A DNA stretch of 64,000 nucleotides from Deinococcus taeanensis (lineage in GTDB: Bacteria; Deinococcota; Deinococci; Deinococcales; Deinococcaceae), in contig NZ_CP083455.1 of assembly GCF_020229735.1 (NCBI RefSeq), positions 2,445,001-2,509,000 of the forward strand, in the 5' to 3' direction. Both the position numbers and the translations under genes were made by a program. This document shows, in pieces, positions 29,657 through 38,926 of this stretch (its first letter is position 1; the number at the start of each line of letters is the position of its first letter). The notes under the pieces are model-generated. The model ran no database searches. It had not been told where the DNA came from and saw only the letters and a list, made by a program, of their open reading frames with translations.

Positions 29657-30211
29657 TCAGGAGGGGTGGCGCTGCAGCCTGGCCCGGACAGCGGGCCATT
29701 CGGGGGCGATGATGGAGTACATGACGGTGTCACGCTGGGTGCCGTCCGGGCGGGGCATGTGCTGGCGCAGCACGCCTTCGCGCACCGCGCCGAGGCCTTC
29801 AATGGCGCGCTGCGAGCGGGTATTGAGCAGGTCGGTTTTGATCTCGACGCGCAGCATGCCCAGTTGCTCGAAGGCGTGCGCGAGCAGCAGCCACTTGAAG
29901 GTGCGGTTGGCGGGCGTGCGCATGAAGGCCGGGGTCAGCCATGTGCTGCCGATCTCCAGGCGCCGGTGCGTGGGGCGCATCTCCATGTAGCGGGTGGCGC
30001 CGGCGTACTCGCCGTTCACGAGCGTCACGAAGGGCTGCTGGTCCGCGGCGTCCAGCGCGGCGGTGTAGTAGTGCTCCAGGGTGGGAAAGGTGCCCATCCG
30101 GGCGTACTCGCCGGCGTGCGCCTGGGCGAGGGCCATCAGGGGCGCGATGTCCGCCCGGTTCAGGGGACGCAGGGTGTACGGGCCGTCACTGAGGGTCAGG
30201 TGGTGCTGCAC
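29657..30211 (-). CDS. GNAT family N-acetyltransferase, RimJ/RimL type
   Basis: A 184-residue single-domain GNAT of the RimJ/L type (YTLRPLNRADIAPLMAL; IGSTWLTPAFMRTPANRTFKWLLLAHAFEQL; NTRSQRAIEGLGAVREGVLRQH). It acetylates an amine of a protein or small molecule. It starts nine bases after galM on the same strand and so is probably the last gene of the xyl operon, though its link to sugar metabolism is unclear. Confidence 0.85.
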   Translation of the reverse strand: MQHHLTLSDGPYTLRPLNRADIAPLMALAQAHAGEYARMGTFPTLEHYYTAALDAADQQPFVTLVNGEYAGATRYMEMRPTHRRLEIGSTWLTPAFMRTPANRTFKWLLLAHAFEQLGMLRVEIKTDLLNTRSQRAIEGLGAVREGVLRQHMPRPDGTQRDTVMYSIIAPEWPAVRARLQRHPS

Positions 30212-30220
30212 GCCGGACTC

Positions 30221-31294
30221 TCAGCGCACCCGGAAGGTGTGCGTGGTGAGGGACGTGAAGGTCTGGCCTGGGTTCAGGTGCGTGGAGGGGAACTGCGGGC
30301 GGTTGGGGGCGTCCGGGAAGTGCTGCGTTTCCAGGCACACGGCGCTGTTGCGGACGTGCACGCGCCCGCCGTGCCCGGTGTGACGGCCGTCGAGGAAGTT
30401 GCCGCTGTACACCTGCAGGCCCGGTTCGGTGGTGTGGATGCTCATCTCGCGGCCGCTCGCGGGGTGGTAGAGCGTGGCGGCGGGCCGCAGCGCGCCGGGC
30501 TCGCCGCGCACGACGAAGTTGTGATCGTACCCGCCGGGCAGCGTGCCCTGGTGCGCGCGCAGCTGCTCACCAATTGCGCGGGGCGTGCGGAAATCCATGG
30601 GTGTGCCGGCCACGGCGAGCACCTCACCGGTGGGAATGCCGTCCGGGTGGATGGGCGTGTAGTGCTCGGCATGCAGGGTCAGTTCGTGCGCGGCGATGGT
30701 TTCAGCCGGGTTGCCGCTCAGGTTCCAGTACGTGTGGTTGGTGAGGTTCACGACGGTGGGTGCGTCGGTCTCGGCGTGGTACGCGATGCTGAGTGTGGGG
30801 TCGGGGCTGAGCGTCAGGGCGTACGTGACGCGCACGTTCAGGGTGCCGGGGTACCCTTCCTCGCCGTCCGGGCTGACGCGCGTGAACGTCACCTGCGCGC
30901 CGCCGTCCGTCGGGGCAGCCTCGCCGGTCCAGAGGTGCAGGTCGAACCCGCGCGGCCCGCCGTGCAGGGCGTTCGGGCCGTCGTTCGTGACAAGCTGCAC
31001 CTCGCGCCCCCCCAGGGGAAAGCGGCCGCGGGCGATGCGGTTGGCGTGCCGGCCGACCGTGCTGCCCAGGAACGGAGCGGCGTCGCGGTCCAGGTACGTT
31101 TCGGCCTGGTCGTGGCCCAGGACGACCTCGCCCGGCGTGCCGGTCCTGTCGGGCAGGTGCAGGCTCACCAAGGTGGCGCCCAGGCTTGAGAAACGCGCCT
31201 GGACGCCGCCGGGCAGGGTGAGGGTGAAGCGGTGAATGGGCTGCCCGCCGGGCAGGTGTCCCCAGAGGGCCGAGTGAACCTGGGCAGTGGTCAT
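30221..31294 (-). CDS. galM: Aldose 1-epimerase (mutarotase)
   Basis: A 357-residue GalM-type enzyme interconverting alpha and beta anomers of aldoses, useful for supplying the right xylose anomer to XylA. Family signatures: LGHDQAETYLDRDAAPFLGSTVGRHANRIA, VVNLTNHTYWNLSG (catalytic His) and GEVLAVAGTPMDF, with FVVRGEPG later. Start at the ATG giving MTTAQVHSAL; TACGCT eight bases upstream could allow separate leaderless expression inside the operon. Confidence 0.93.
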   Translation of the reverse strand: MTTAQVHSALWGHLPGGQPIHRFTLTLPGGVQARFSSLGATLVSLHLPDRTGTPGEVVLGHDQAETYLDRDAAPFLGSTVGRHANRIARGRFPLGGREVQLVTNDGPNALHGGPRGFDLHLWTGEAAPTDGGAQVTFTRVSPDGEEGYPGTLNVRVTYALTLSPDPTLSIAYHAETDAPTVVNLTNHTYWNLSGNPAETIAAHELTLHAEHYTPIHPDGIPTGEVLAVAGTPMDFRTPRAIGEQLRAHQGTLPGGYDHNFVVRGEPGALRPAATLYHPASGREMSIHTTEPGLQVYSGNFLDGRHTGHGGRVHVRNSAVCLETQHFPDAPNRPQFPSTHLNPGQTFTSLTTHTFRVR

Positions 31295-31376
31295 GATTGC
31301 TGAGCGTACCGCTCCGGCGCTGCGGGCGCTGCGGGGTCTGCCGGGCACCCGCGCGCGAGGGTGGGTGCAGCGTGCG

Positions 31377-32540
31377 CTACCGGACGCCCAGCAGGAGTTC
31401 CATGGTCAGCTGGTCCAGCGCTTCCAGGCCGGGGCCGCGCGCACCCAGCGCCGCCCGGTCGAAGGTGTGGGCCTTGAGAGCCTGGGCGTTTGCCGCGGAG
31501 AACGTGGTGAGCGGCGTCAGGGCGGGGTCCTCCACGCGGTAGGCGCTGATGGCCGCCTGAATCTCAGGGTCCTGCGCGAACTGCCGGGCCTTCTCGCGCA
31601 AAATCAGGTAGGTGCGCATGCAGCCCCGGGCGAACGCCCACACGCCCGCTTCGTCCTCGGTGCGCAGGGCGTGCGCGTCGAAGTGCTTCGGGCCGGCGTA
31701 CCCGGTGTCCTCCAGGAGTTTCACCAGGAAGAACGCCGCTTTGGGGTTCTCCGCCCCGAAGCGCAGGTCCTGGTCAAAGCGGCCCATCTTCTGGTCGTTC
31801 AGGTCAATGTGAAAGAGCTTCCCGGCATCGATGGCCTGCGCGACCGCGTGCGGAAAACTCAGGCCGGCCATGGTTTCGTGCGCGAATTCGGGATTCACGC
31901 CGAACAGGTCCGGCCGGTCGAGCGTGGCGATGAAGCCCAGGGCGCTGCCCACGGTGGGCAGGAAGATGTCGGCGCGCGGTTCGTTCGGTTTGGGTTCCAG
32001 CGCGAAGCGGTAACCGTAGCCCTGCACCTCGCTGTACTCGGCGAGGTAGTTCAGGCTGTCCCGGAACCAGCCGAGCGCGTCCAGAAGCTTGCCGCCGGCG
32101 TCCACCTCGGTGCCTTCGCGGCCGCCCCACAGGACGTAGGTGCCGGCGCCGAGTTCGGCGCCCAGGTCCATGGCGTGCATGGTCTTGTGCAGCGCGTAGG
32201 CGCGCACGCGGGCGTCCGCGCTGGTGAACGCACCGTCCTTGAAGGCCGGATCGGTGAACAGGTTCGTGGTGGCCATGGGCACGACGAGCCCATGGTCGGC
32301 GAGCGCCTGACGGAATTCACGCACGATCGCGTCGCGCTGCGCGGCGCTGGCGCCGGCGGGGACGAGGTCGTTGTCGTGCAGGTTCACCCCGTATGCGCCG
32401 AGCCCGGCAAGCCGCTGCACCAGGTACGGCGCGCGCAGGGCAGGGCGGGTGGCCTCACCGAACGGGTCGCGGCCGACATTCCCGACCGTCCAGAGGCCAA
32501 AGGTGAACTTGTCGGCAGGCGTGGGAACGTAACTGGTCAT
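31377..32540 (-). CDS. xylA: Xylose isomerase, class I
   Basis: A 387-residue TIM-barrel isomerase converting D-xylose to D-xylulose (and glucose to fructose). The length and motifs match the short class I (actinobacterial) type: [10 protein letters not shown] (catalytic His), [19 protein letters not shown] (metal Glu), [38 protein letters not shown] precedes the ATG by six bases. It lies 39 bases after xylB in the operon. Confidence 0.96.
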   Translation of the reverse strand: MTSYVPTPADKFTFGLWTVGNVGRDPFGEATRPALRAPYLVQRLAGLGAYGVNLHDNDLVPAGASAAQRDAIVREFRQALADHGLVVPMATTNLFTDPAFKDGAFTSADARVRAYALHKTMHAMDLGAELGAGTYVLWGGREGTEVDAGGKLLDALGWFRDSLNYLAEYSEVQGYGYRFALEPKPNEPRADIFLPTVGSALGFIATLDRPDLFGVNPEFAHETMAGLSFPHAVAQAIDAGKLFHIDLNDQKMGRFDQDLRFGAENPKAAFFLVKLLEDTGYAGPKHFDAHALRTEDEAGVWAFARGCMRTYLILREKARQFAQDPEIQAAISAYRVEDPALTPLTTFSAANAQALKAHTFDRAALGARGPGLEALDQLTMELLLGVR

Positions 32541-32579
32541 GGGGACTCCTTGAACGTGAAAGGGGCGAGGGCGGGCTGG

Positions 32580-34046
32580 TCAGGGGTACAGCGCCTGCCT
32601 GGTGCGGGCGTAGGCGCTCAGGGCGGCTGTCATGTCCGCAGGGGGGGCGGCGGGCAGCGTCTGCGGGCGGGTGGCGTTCACCGCGGCGTTCAGGTCGGGG
32701 TGCAGGCCGGCGGCTGGCATGGCGAGAATGGCGGCCCCGTGCGCCGCGCCGGGCTGGCTGGCGGTGGGCTGCACCGGCAGGTGAAGGGCGCCGCTGGCGA
32801 GGCCCAGCCACAGGTCGCTGCGCGCGCCGCCCCCCGTGGAGATCAGGGTGCGCAGGGGCGCCAGAGGCTGCATGACGGCGTACGCGTCGGCGAGTGCGGC
32901 GACGCTGCCTTCCAGCACGGCGCGCGTGAGGTGCCCGCGGCCGTGCGCGAGGCTCAGGCCGGTAAAGGCGGCGCGCGCCTGCGGGTTCATCAGGGGACTG
33001 CGTTCCCCGGACAGGTACGGCAGGAAGGTCACGCCGCCGGCGCCGGGCTCGACGGCCGCAGCCTCGTTGATCAGGGTGGTGAGGGGAACGTCCGGGGCGA
33101 GCTGACGGTGCAGCCAGTCCAGGGACCCCGCGGCCGAGAGGGTGACGCCCAGCAGGTGGTAGCTGCCGTCCGCGTGCGCGAACAGGTGCACGCGGCCGTC
33201 CGGGTCGGGGGTGGGGTGCGCGAGGGGCGCGAAGATCACGCCGCTGGTGCCCAGGCTAAGGCTGCCCACGTCCGGCCGGGCCGCGGTGAGCCCCAGGGCG
33301 ATGCCGGCCGCGGCGTTGTCCCCGCCGCCCGCCACGACGGGCAGCCCCGCAGGCAGACCGGTGGCGGCCGCCCACGCAGCGCTCAGGCGGCCGGTGACGT
33401 CCGTGGAGCGCCGCAGCGGGGGGAACAGCGCGGCGCTCAGGTTCAGCGCCCCGAGCAGGTCGGCGTCCCAGGTGCCGCGCGCGAGGTTCAGGGCACCCAC
33501 GCCACTGCCGTCGCTGGGTTCGGCGGTCATCTCGCCGGTCAGGGCGTACCCCAGGTAGTCCTTGGGCAGCAGGGCGTGCCGCAGGCGGGCGTACACGCCG
33601 GGTTCCTCGTCCCGCAACCACAGGAGCTTGGGCAGCTGGAAGCCGGTCACGGCGCGGTTCCCGGTGCGCGCCACGAGTTCGGCGCGGGGCACGCGCGCCT
33701 CCATGTGCGCCACCTGCGCTCCGGTCCGCTGATCATTCCAGAGGAGGGCGGGCCGCAGAACTTCACCCTGGGCGTCCAGCGGCACCAAGCCGTGCATCTG
33801 CCCGCTGAGCCCCAGCGCGGCGGGCACCGCTCCGTGCCCGCGCAGGAGACTGCTCAGCTCACGCAGCGCGGCCTGCGTGGCGCCGAGCCAGTCGGCGGGC
33901 CGCTGCTCGGTCCAGCCGGGCTGAGGGGTAAGCAGCGGGTAAGGGCGCGTGGTGTCGGCAAGCACCTCGCCCTGCGCGGTCAGGGCAACGGCCTTCACGC
34001 CGCTGGTGCCCAGGTCCACGCCCAGTGCGACGGGCACGCCGGTCAC
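32580..34046 (-). CDS. xylB: Xylulokinase
   Basis: A 488-residue FGGY-family kinase that phosphorylates D-xylulose to xylulose 5-phosphate. N-terminal phosphate loop [29 protein letters not shown] (substrate Asp/His region), and C-terminal [24 protein letters not shown]. The ATG overlaps the xylR stop by four bases. Confidence 0.96.
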   Translation of the reverse strand: MTGVPVALGVDLGTSGVKAVALTAQGEVLADTTRPYPLLTPQPGWTEQRPADWLGATQAALRELSSLLRGHGAVPAALGLSGQMHGLVPLDAQGEVLRPALLWNDQRTGAQVAHMEARVPRAELVARTGNRAVTGFQLPKLLWLRDEEPGVYARLRHALLPKDYLGYALTGEMTAEPSDGSGVGALNLARGTWDADLLGALNLSAALFPPLRRSTDVTGRLSAAWAAATGLPAGLPVVAGGGDNAAAGIALGLTAARPDVGSLSLGTSGVIFAPLAHPTPDPDGRVHLFAHADGSYHLLGVTLSAAGSLDWLHRQLAPDVPLTTLINEAAAVEPGAGGVTFLPYLSGERSPLMNPQARAAFTGLSLAHGRGHLTRAVLEGSVAALADAYAVMQPLAPLRTLISTGGGARSDLWLGLASGALHLPVQPTASQPGAAHGAAILAMPAAGLHPDLNAAVNATRPQTLPAAPPADMTAALSAYARTRQALYP

Positions 34047-35236
34047 GCGCGGCCCTCAGGGAGCGAGGCGATCACGCGGGCCAGCACCTGCGCGGCGGCG
34101 CCCGCCGCGGGCCGGTCCACGCTGTCGGGGCGCACGATGACGCGCACGGTGGGCGCGCCAGGGCGGCGGCGGTGCGCGTGGTAGAAGTCCAGGGCGGTGT
34201 CGATGAGGGGACCTCCCAGGCGGGTCAGGGCGCCGCCGATCACGATGTCACTGGGGTTCAGGGTGTGGTGCAGGTTCACGAGCAGCAGACCCAGCGCCTC
34301 TCCGGCACGGCTCAGGGTGACCTGCACGGCCGCTTCGCGCAGGCGCGGCGCGAGGGTCTCGTCGAGCGGTTCGTGCACGTTCAGCGCGAGGGCCGCGCGG
34401 ATGGCCCAGCCGCCCAGCAGCGTCTCCACGCAGCCGCGGTTCCCGCAGTGGCAGTACAGCCCGCCGGGTTGCGCCACCGTGTGCCCGATCTCGCCGGCCA
34501 GGCCGTGTGCGCCGCGCAGCACCTCGGGTACGCCGCCTTCACTGCGGACCAGGCCGGCGCCCACGCCGCTGCCCAGGCTGATGTACGCCAGCAGCGCCGG
34601 CTCGGGCGCCGGGTGGCGGTACACCTCACCGAACGCGGCGGCGTTCGCTTCGTTGTCCAGGAGGCGCACGCCCGGCAGGCCCGGCAGGTGCGGGGCAAGC
34701 CGCTCCAGGAAGGGCACGTCCTCCCAGCCGAGATTCGGGGCGTACAGCAGGCGGGTGCCCTGCGGGTTGACCGGGCCGGGCAGGGCCACGCCAAGGCCGA
34801 GCGTTTCGCGGGCGCGGACGGCCGGGTGGGCCAGGAGGTCGCGCAGGAGGTCAGCGAGGGTGGCGGCGGCCTGGTCCGGCGTGCCGGTGGGGGCGCGCAG
34901 GTCGGTGCGTGCCAGGACGGTGCCGTCCAGGGTGGTGGCCAGGGCGCGCACGCCCAGAACGCCGATCTCGGCGCCCAGGAGGACGTGCTGCGTGGGGTTG
35001 AGCTGCAGGGGGCGGCCGGGGCGGCCGACGCCGCCGTGCTGGGTGTCTCCCTCGTGCAGCCAGCCGGCCTGCAGGAGCGCGGTGACGACGCTGCCGACGG
35101 TGACTTTGGTGAGGCCGGTGTGCAGGGCGAGGTCGGCGCGGCTGAGGCCGGGGTGACGGCGCAGGAGGTTCAGGACGGCGGAGCGGTTGAGCTGTTTGAG
35201 ATAAGGCTGGTCTCCGGAAGTGGGGGGGGCAGACAT
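34043..35236 (-). CDS. xylR: ROK-family xylose repressor
   Basis: A 397-residue regulator: winged HTH at about 13-65 ([36 protein letters not shown]) and a ROK sugar-kinase-like domain with the zinc motif [10 protein letters not shown]. It is the first gene of the xylRBA operon and has a strong ribosome site AGGAGG. A XylR-type palindrome overlaps its own transcription start, so it probably represses the operon and is released by xylose. Confidence 0.92.
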   Translation of the reverse strand: MSAPPTSGDQPYLKQLNRSAVLNLLRRHPGLSRADLALHTGLTKVTVGSVVTALLQAGWLHEGDTQHGGVGRPGRPLQLNPTQHVLLGAEIGVLGVRALATTLDGTVLARTDLRAPTGTPDQAAATLADLLRDLLAHPAVRARETLGLGVALPGPVNPQGTRLLYAPNLGWEDVPFLERLAPHLPGLPGVRLLDNEANAAAFGEVYRHPAPEPALLAYISLGSGVGAGLVRSEGGVPEVLRGAHGLAGEIGHTVAQPGGLYCHCGNRGCVETLLGGWAIRAALALNVHEPLDETLAPRLREAAVQVTLSRAGEALGLLLVNLHHTLNPSDIVIGGALTRLGGPLIDTALDFYHAHRRRPGAPTVRVIVRPDSVDRPAAGAAAQVLARVIASLPEGRA

Positions 35237-35246
35237 CCAGGCCTCC

Positions 35247-35267
35247 TGAGTAAATTTTTCTTACTAA
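35247..35267 (-). promoter_or_regulatory. XylR (ROK) operator over the xylR transcription start
   Basis: On the minus strand TTAGTAA, six bases, then TTTACTCA: an inverted repeat with arms TTAGTAA / TGAGTAA, differing at one position. This is the layout of ROK/XylR operators (TTAGT...ACTAA). It begins four bases after the -10 box and ends next to the ribosome site. Confidence 0.75.
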
Positions 35268-35270
35268 TTC

Positions 35271-35299
35271 AGCCTATGAGCAGCCGTGGCTTCTGTCAA
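35271..35299 (-). promoter_or_regulatory. Promoter of the xylRBA operon
   Basis: TTGACA (35299-35294) and TAGGCT (35276-35271) on the minus strand with exactly 17 bases between them. Confidence 0.8.
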
Positions 35300-35315
35300 G
35301 TTTTGGCGAACCTAT

Positions 35316-35330
35316 CGACAATAATTGTCG
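35316..35330. promoter_or_regulatory. Perfect 15-base palindrome upstream of the xylR promoter
   Basis: CGACAATAATTGTCG, perfect 7-base arms around a central A, centred about 26 bases upstream of the -35 box. It differs from both the XylR-type and LacI-type sites, so it may bind a third regulator. Confidence 0.5.
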
Positions 35331-35501
35331 TGCTGGCGGCACTTAATCACAGCATTTTAGTAATTAATATGTCTTAATTCCACTCTATGGATACAAAATC
35401 GATTCAGAAAGCCCTGCAGCTCCAGACAGTCTCCGCCAACCCACACAGCAATTTCACGTCACGCGCCCGCTCCATTCCGGTTTTGGCATGAACAAATTCT
35501 C

Positions 35502-35530
35502 TTGACAGCGCTTTCACCGCCGCTTACGCT
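35502..35530 (+). promoter_or_regulatory. Promoter of the LacI-type gene with overlapping operator
   Basis: TTGACA (35502-35507) and TACGCT (35525-35530) spaced by 17 bases. GACAGCGCTTTC (35504-35515), one change from the LacI-family palindrome GAAAGCGCTTTC, overlaps the -35 box, consistent with autoregulation. Confidence 0.8.
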
Positions 35531-35588
35531 GTGGCTATCTTCACATCACCCCCACGAGCGGACACCCGGTCCGCTTGCAGGAGCACCC

Positions 35589-36605
35589 ATGCTCGAACCT
35601 GTCACCCTGGCGCAAGTCGCGCACGAAGCGGGCGTCTCGCCCAGCACCGTGTCGCGAATCCTGAACGGCACCGCAAACGTCACCCCCGAGAAACGCGCCC
35701 GCGTCGAGGCGGTCATCACCCGGCTGAACTACCGTCCCAACCCGCAGGCCCAGGCGCTGGCCGGCGGCCGCAGCCTGACAATCGGCGTGATCACCCCCAG
35801 CCTGCACTCCACCTTCTACGGCGAGGCGCTCGCCGGCATTGAAGCGGCCCTGAACGACACGCCCTACCACCCGATCGTGATCAGCGGGCAGTGGCGCACC
35901 GAGCGCGAGCAGGAAGCCCTCGACGTGCTGCTCGCCCGCCGGGTGGACGCCGTGATCATGATGGGCGGCATCCTGGATGACGAGATCCTGCAGCACGTGG
36001 CACGCCGCGTGCCCCTGATCGCCGTGGGCCGCGACGTGCGCGGGCTGGGGGACTGCAGCATCGTGATGGACAACCGCGAGGGTATGCGCCGCATTGCGCA
36101 CCACCTGCTGGCCCTGGGCCACCGGACCTTCGCGTACATCACGGGGGCCGAGCGGCAGCAGGACGCCGTCGAACGCCGCGTGGCGTTCACGGAAGCGCTC
36201 GCGGAGGCCGGCGTGCAGCTCTCCCCCACGCTGGTGCGCTCCGGCAACTACACCGAGGAGGGCGGGCTGCTCGCGGCCGCTGAGCTGCTGGAGGCCGGGG
36301 AGCCGTTCACGGCAATGGTCTGCGCGAATGATCAGATGGCACTGGGGGCGCGGCTGACCCTGTACCGGCGGGGCCTGACTGTGCCCGACGACATGTCCCT
36401 GACAGGCTTTGATGACGTGTTCACGTCGTCACTGATGACGCCCCCCCTGACGACGGTGCGCCAGGCCATCTACGACATCGGGGTGGTGGCGGCGCGGGAG
36501 GCGCTGAGTCTGCTGGAGGGTCAGCCGGCGGGGCGTCAGGTGTTCGTGCCGGAGTTGATCGTGCGGGAGTCCACGGGGGCGCCCCGCGCCAGGAGCAGTC
36601 CGTGA
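35589..36605 (+). CDS. LacI-family transcriptional regulator
   Basis: A 338-residue regulator. LacI HTH at residues 5-26 with hinge helix (VTLAQVAHEAGVSPSTVSRILNG; LNYRPNPQAQAL) and a periplasmic-binding-like sensor domain (LTIGVITPSLHSTFYGEALAGIE; FTAMVCANDQMALGARL). The start is the ATG five bases after AGGAGC. Operators in its own promoter and before the next gene indicate that it controls itself and the ABC transporter/glycosidase cluster; its inducer is probably a xylan-derived saccharide (inference). Confidence 0.92.
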   Translation: MLEPVTLAQVAHEAGVSPSTVSRILNGTANVTPEKRARVEAVITRLNYRPNPQAQALAGGRSLTIGVITPSLHSTFYGEALAGIEAALNDTPYHPIVISGQWRTEREQEALDVLLARRVDAVIMMGGILDDEILQHVARRVPLIAVGRDVRGLGDCSIVMDNREGMRRIAHHLLALGHRTFAYITGAERQQDAVERRVAFTEALAEAGVQLSPTLVRSGNYTEEGGLLAAAELLEAGEPFTAMVCANDQMALGARLTLYRRGLTVPDDMSLTGFDDVFTSSLMTPPLTTVRQAIYDIGVVAAREALSLLEGQPAGRQVFVPELIVRESTGAPRARSSP

Positions 36606-36648
36606 GTCCGGGTGGAGGGGCCCTGCCGGGCCGGGGATACACCCATTT

Positions 36649-36662
36649 TGAAAGCGCTTTCA
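36649..36662 (+). promoter_or_regulatory. LacI-type operator before the sugar-binding protein gene
   Basis: TGAAAGCGCTTTCA, a perfect 14-base palindrome of the LacI/GalR family type, nine bases before the ribosome site (TGGAGGT). A GATACA just upstream is a possible -10 box. Confidence 0.85.
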
Positions 36663-36681
36663 CAACGACCTGGAGGTCATC

Positions 36682-37929
36682 ATGAAGAAATCCGCCGCGT
36701 TCGCTCTCGTTACCGCCCTGCTGCTTGGCAGCGCCCAGGCCCAGGAGAAAGTCACCCTGACCGTCGCCGCTTTCCCCAGCCTGGACAGCGCCATCAAGGC
36801 CATCATGCCCGCCTGGACGAAACTGCACCCGAACGTCACCATCAACCTGCAGGCGCAGCAGTTCGCTGACCACCACAACGCGATGACCACCGCGCTCGCC
36901 ACCGGCCAGGGCCTCCCGGACGTCATGGCCATCGAAGTCGGGTACGTCGGCAAGTTCGCCGAAGGGCAGGGCCTGGAGGACCTGAACAAGGCGCCCTACA
37001 GCGCCGCACAGTACAAGAAGCTTCTGACGGGCTTCACGGTCGCGCAGGCCACCAGCGCCGACGGACGCTTCATCGCCATGCCCACCGACATTGGCCCCGG
37101 CACCTTCTTCTACCGCAAGGACGTGCTCGACAAGGCCGGCGTGAACCCCCTGAGCATGCAGAGCAGCTGGGAGTCCTACATCACCGCCGGGAAGAAGATC
37201 AAACAGAAGACCGGCGCGTACCTCGTGAACACCGCCGCCAGCGTAAACAACATCGTGATCCGCACGAACCTCAAACCCGGCGAGGGCATCTACTTCGACA
37301 AGAACAACACCCTGCTCGTCGGCCCCGACAACGCCCGCTTCGTGCGCGCCTTCACCCTCAGCAAACAGGTACGCGAGGCCGGCCTGGACGCCAAGATCGG
37401 CGAGTGGACCAACGAGTGGTACGACGCGTTCAAAAAAGGCACCGTCGCCACGCAGTTCAGCGGCGCGTGGCTGCAGGGCGCCCTGCAGAACTGGATGGCG
37501 CCCGACACCAAGGGCCTGTGGCGCGTGCAGAACCTGCCCGAGAAGGGCTTCGCCTCCTGGGGCGGAAGCTTCTACGCCATTCCCAGCAAGGCCAAGAACA
37601 AGCAGTGGGCCTGGGAGTTCATCAAGTTCATGACCGTCAATCAGCAGTCGCAGATCACGGCCTTCGAGGACAACGGCGCCTTCCCCGCCCTGCTGACCGC
37701 GCAGAAGGACAAGGTCTTCAGTGAACCCGTGGACTTCCTGGGCGGCCAGAAGGCCCGCATCCTGTGGCGCGACGCCGCCACCAAGACCCAGCCCATCGAC
37801 GTGAACAAGTACGACTCCGTGGCCGAGCAGATCCTGCAGACCGAACTGACCAACGTGCTCGAGCAGGGCAAGGACATCAAGCAGGCTCTCGCGGACGCCC
37901 GCGCGCAGATTCAGCGCCGCGCCCGCTAA
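36682..37929 (+). CDS. ABC transporter sugar-binding protein
   Basis: A 415-residue family 1 extracellular solute-binding protein with a Sec signal peptide (MKKSAAFALVTALLLGSAQAQ). Family features include ATGQGLPDVMAIEVGYVGKF, FAGPGTFFYRKDVLDKAGVNP-like region and the C-terminal WGGSFYAIPSKAKNKQWAWEF. It delivers a saccharide to the two permeases encoded next; genomic context suggests xylo-oligosaccharides. No lipobox is present. Confidence 0.92.
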   Translation: MKKSAAFALVTALLLGSAQAQEKVTLTVAAFPSLDSAIKAIMPAWTKLHPNVTINLQAQQFADHHNAMTTALATGQGLPDVMAIEVGYVGKFAEGQGLEDLNKAPYSAAQYKKLLTGFTVAQATSADGRFIAMPTDIGPGTFFYRKDVLDKAGVNPLSMQSSWESYITAGKKIKQKTGAYLVNTAASVNNIVIRTNLKPGEGIYFDKNNTLLVGPDNARFVRAFTLSKQVREAGLDAKIGEWTNEWYDAFKKGTVATQFSGAWLQGALQNWMAPDTKGLWRVQNLPEKGFASWGGSFYAIPSKAKNKQWAWEFIKFMTVNQQSQITAFEDNGAFPALLTAQKDKVFSEPVDFLGGQKARILWRDAATKTQPIDVNKYDSVAEQILQTELTNVLEQGKDIKQALADARAQIQRRAR

Positions 37930-37990
37930 GGCCCACCGCCCGCCCGGGAGGCCCCACGCGGTCTCCCGGCGTCACGGAAGGACACCCACC

Positions 37991-38926
37991 ATGTCACAGC
38001 GACTGACCGCCCCGCCCCGCGCCCGCCTGAGCTACACCCGGCTGCAGCAGCGTTTCGCGCCGTACGTGTTCATCAGCCCGTTTTTCCTTCTCTTTCTGAT
38101 TTTCGGGCTGTTCCCCCTGCTGTTCAGCCTGTTCCTGGCCTTTCACCTGTGGAGCCCGCTTGACGGTCTGGGTCACTGGAAGTTCGTGGGCTTCGAGAAC
38201 TTCACCCTGGCGCTCGGCGCGCAGGACATGTTCTGGAAGACCCTGAAAAACACCCTGTGGATCGGGCTGCTGTCCGGCATTCCGCAGCACCTCGTGGCGC
38301 TGCCGCTGGCGTTCATCATTCACCAGAGCCTGCGCCGCTTTCAGGGGGCGTTCAGCACGGTGCTGTTCCTGCCGTACATCACGAACGCCGTGGCCATCGC
38401 CATTGTGTTTGCCACGCTGTACTCCGAACGGCTGGGCATCCTGAACTACCTGCGCGGCCTGATCGGGCTGGATCCGGTGCGCTGGCTGGGCGACCCCAGC
38501 ATGGTGCCCTACTCGGTGGCGGCGGTCGTGTTCTGGCGGTTCGTGGGGTGGAACACCGTGCTGTACCTCTCCGGCCTGCAGGCCATCAGCGAGGACGTGT
38601 ACGAGGCGGCCACCGTGGACGGCGCGAACCAGGTGCAGAAATTCTGGTTCATCACGCTGCCGCTGCTGCGTCCCATGATGTTCTACGCCTTCACCCTGAC
38701 CATCGTGGGCAGCATGCAGCTGTTCGAGGAACCCTTCATGCTCCTGAACGACGGGGGCGGCAGCGGCGGCGCCGGCCTGACCACCGCCATGCACATCTTT
38801 AACACCGCCTTCCGCGACCTGGACATGGGCTACGCCAGCGCCATGAGCTGGCTGCTGTTCCTGGCGATCTTCGTGATGAGCATGCTGAACAACGCCCTGT
38901 TCTCCCGTGGAGGTGAACGTCAGTGA
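37991..38926 (+). CDS. ABC sugar transporter permease (MalF-type)
   Basis: A 311-residue inner-membrane permease with about six helices and the EAA loop, EDVYEAATVDGANQVQKFWFITLPLLRP, that contacts the ATPase. It follows the binding-protein gene by 61 bases and overlaps the second permease by four. No ATPase gene is present in the cluster; a shared MsmX-like ATPase elsewhere is likely. Confidence 0.93.
   Translation: MSQRLTAPPRARLSYTRLQQRFAPYVFISPFFLLFLIFGLFPLLFSLFLAFHLWSPLDGLGHWKFVGFENFTLALGAQDMFWKTLKNTLWIGLLSGIPQHLVALPLAFIIHQSLRRFQGAFSTVLFLPYITNAVAIAIVFATLYSERLGILNYLRGLIGLDPVRWLGDPSMVPYSVAAVVFWRFVGWNTVLYLSGLQAISEDVYEAATVDGANQVQKFWFITLPLLRPMMFYAFTLTIVGSMQLFEEPFMLLNDGGGSGGAGLTTAMHIFNTAFRDLDMGYASAMSWLLFLAIFVMSMLNNALFSRGGERQ

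Larger units (their letters stand above)
35237..35588. promoter_or_regulatory. AT-rich divergent control region between xylR and lacI-type gene
   Basis: 352 bases, much more AT-rich than the rest of the window. It contains two near-consensus promoters facing outwards, an XylR-type operator, a 15-base palindrome and a LacI-type half operator. The middle (35340-35480) has further TTAGTAATTAA-like sequences but no gene. Confidence 0.8.

Noticed and set aside
31287..34184. A 965-codon plus-strand open frame
   Set aside because: It is the antisense of xylA and xylB, a GC-bias artefact with Gly/Ala/Arg/Val-rich translation and no domain.
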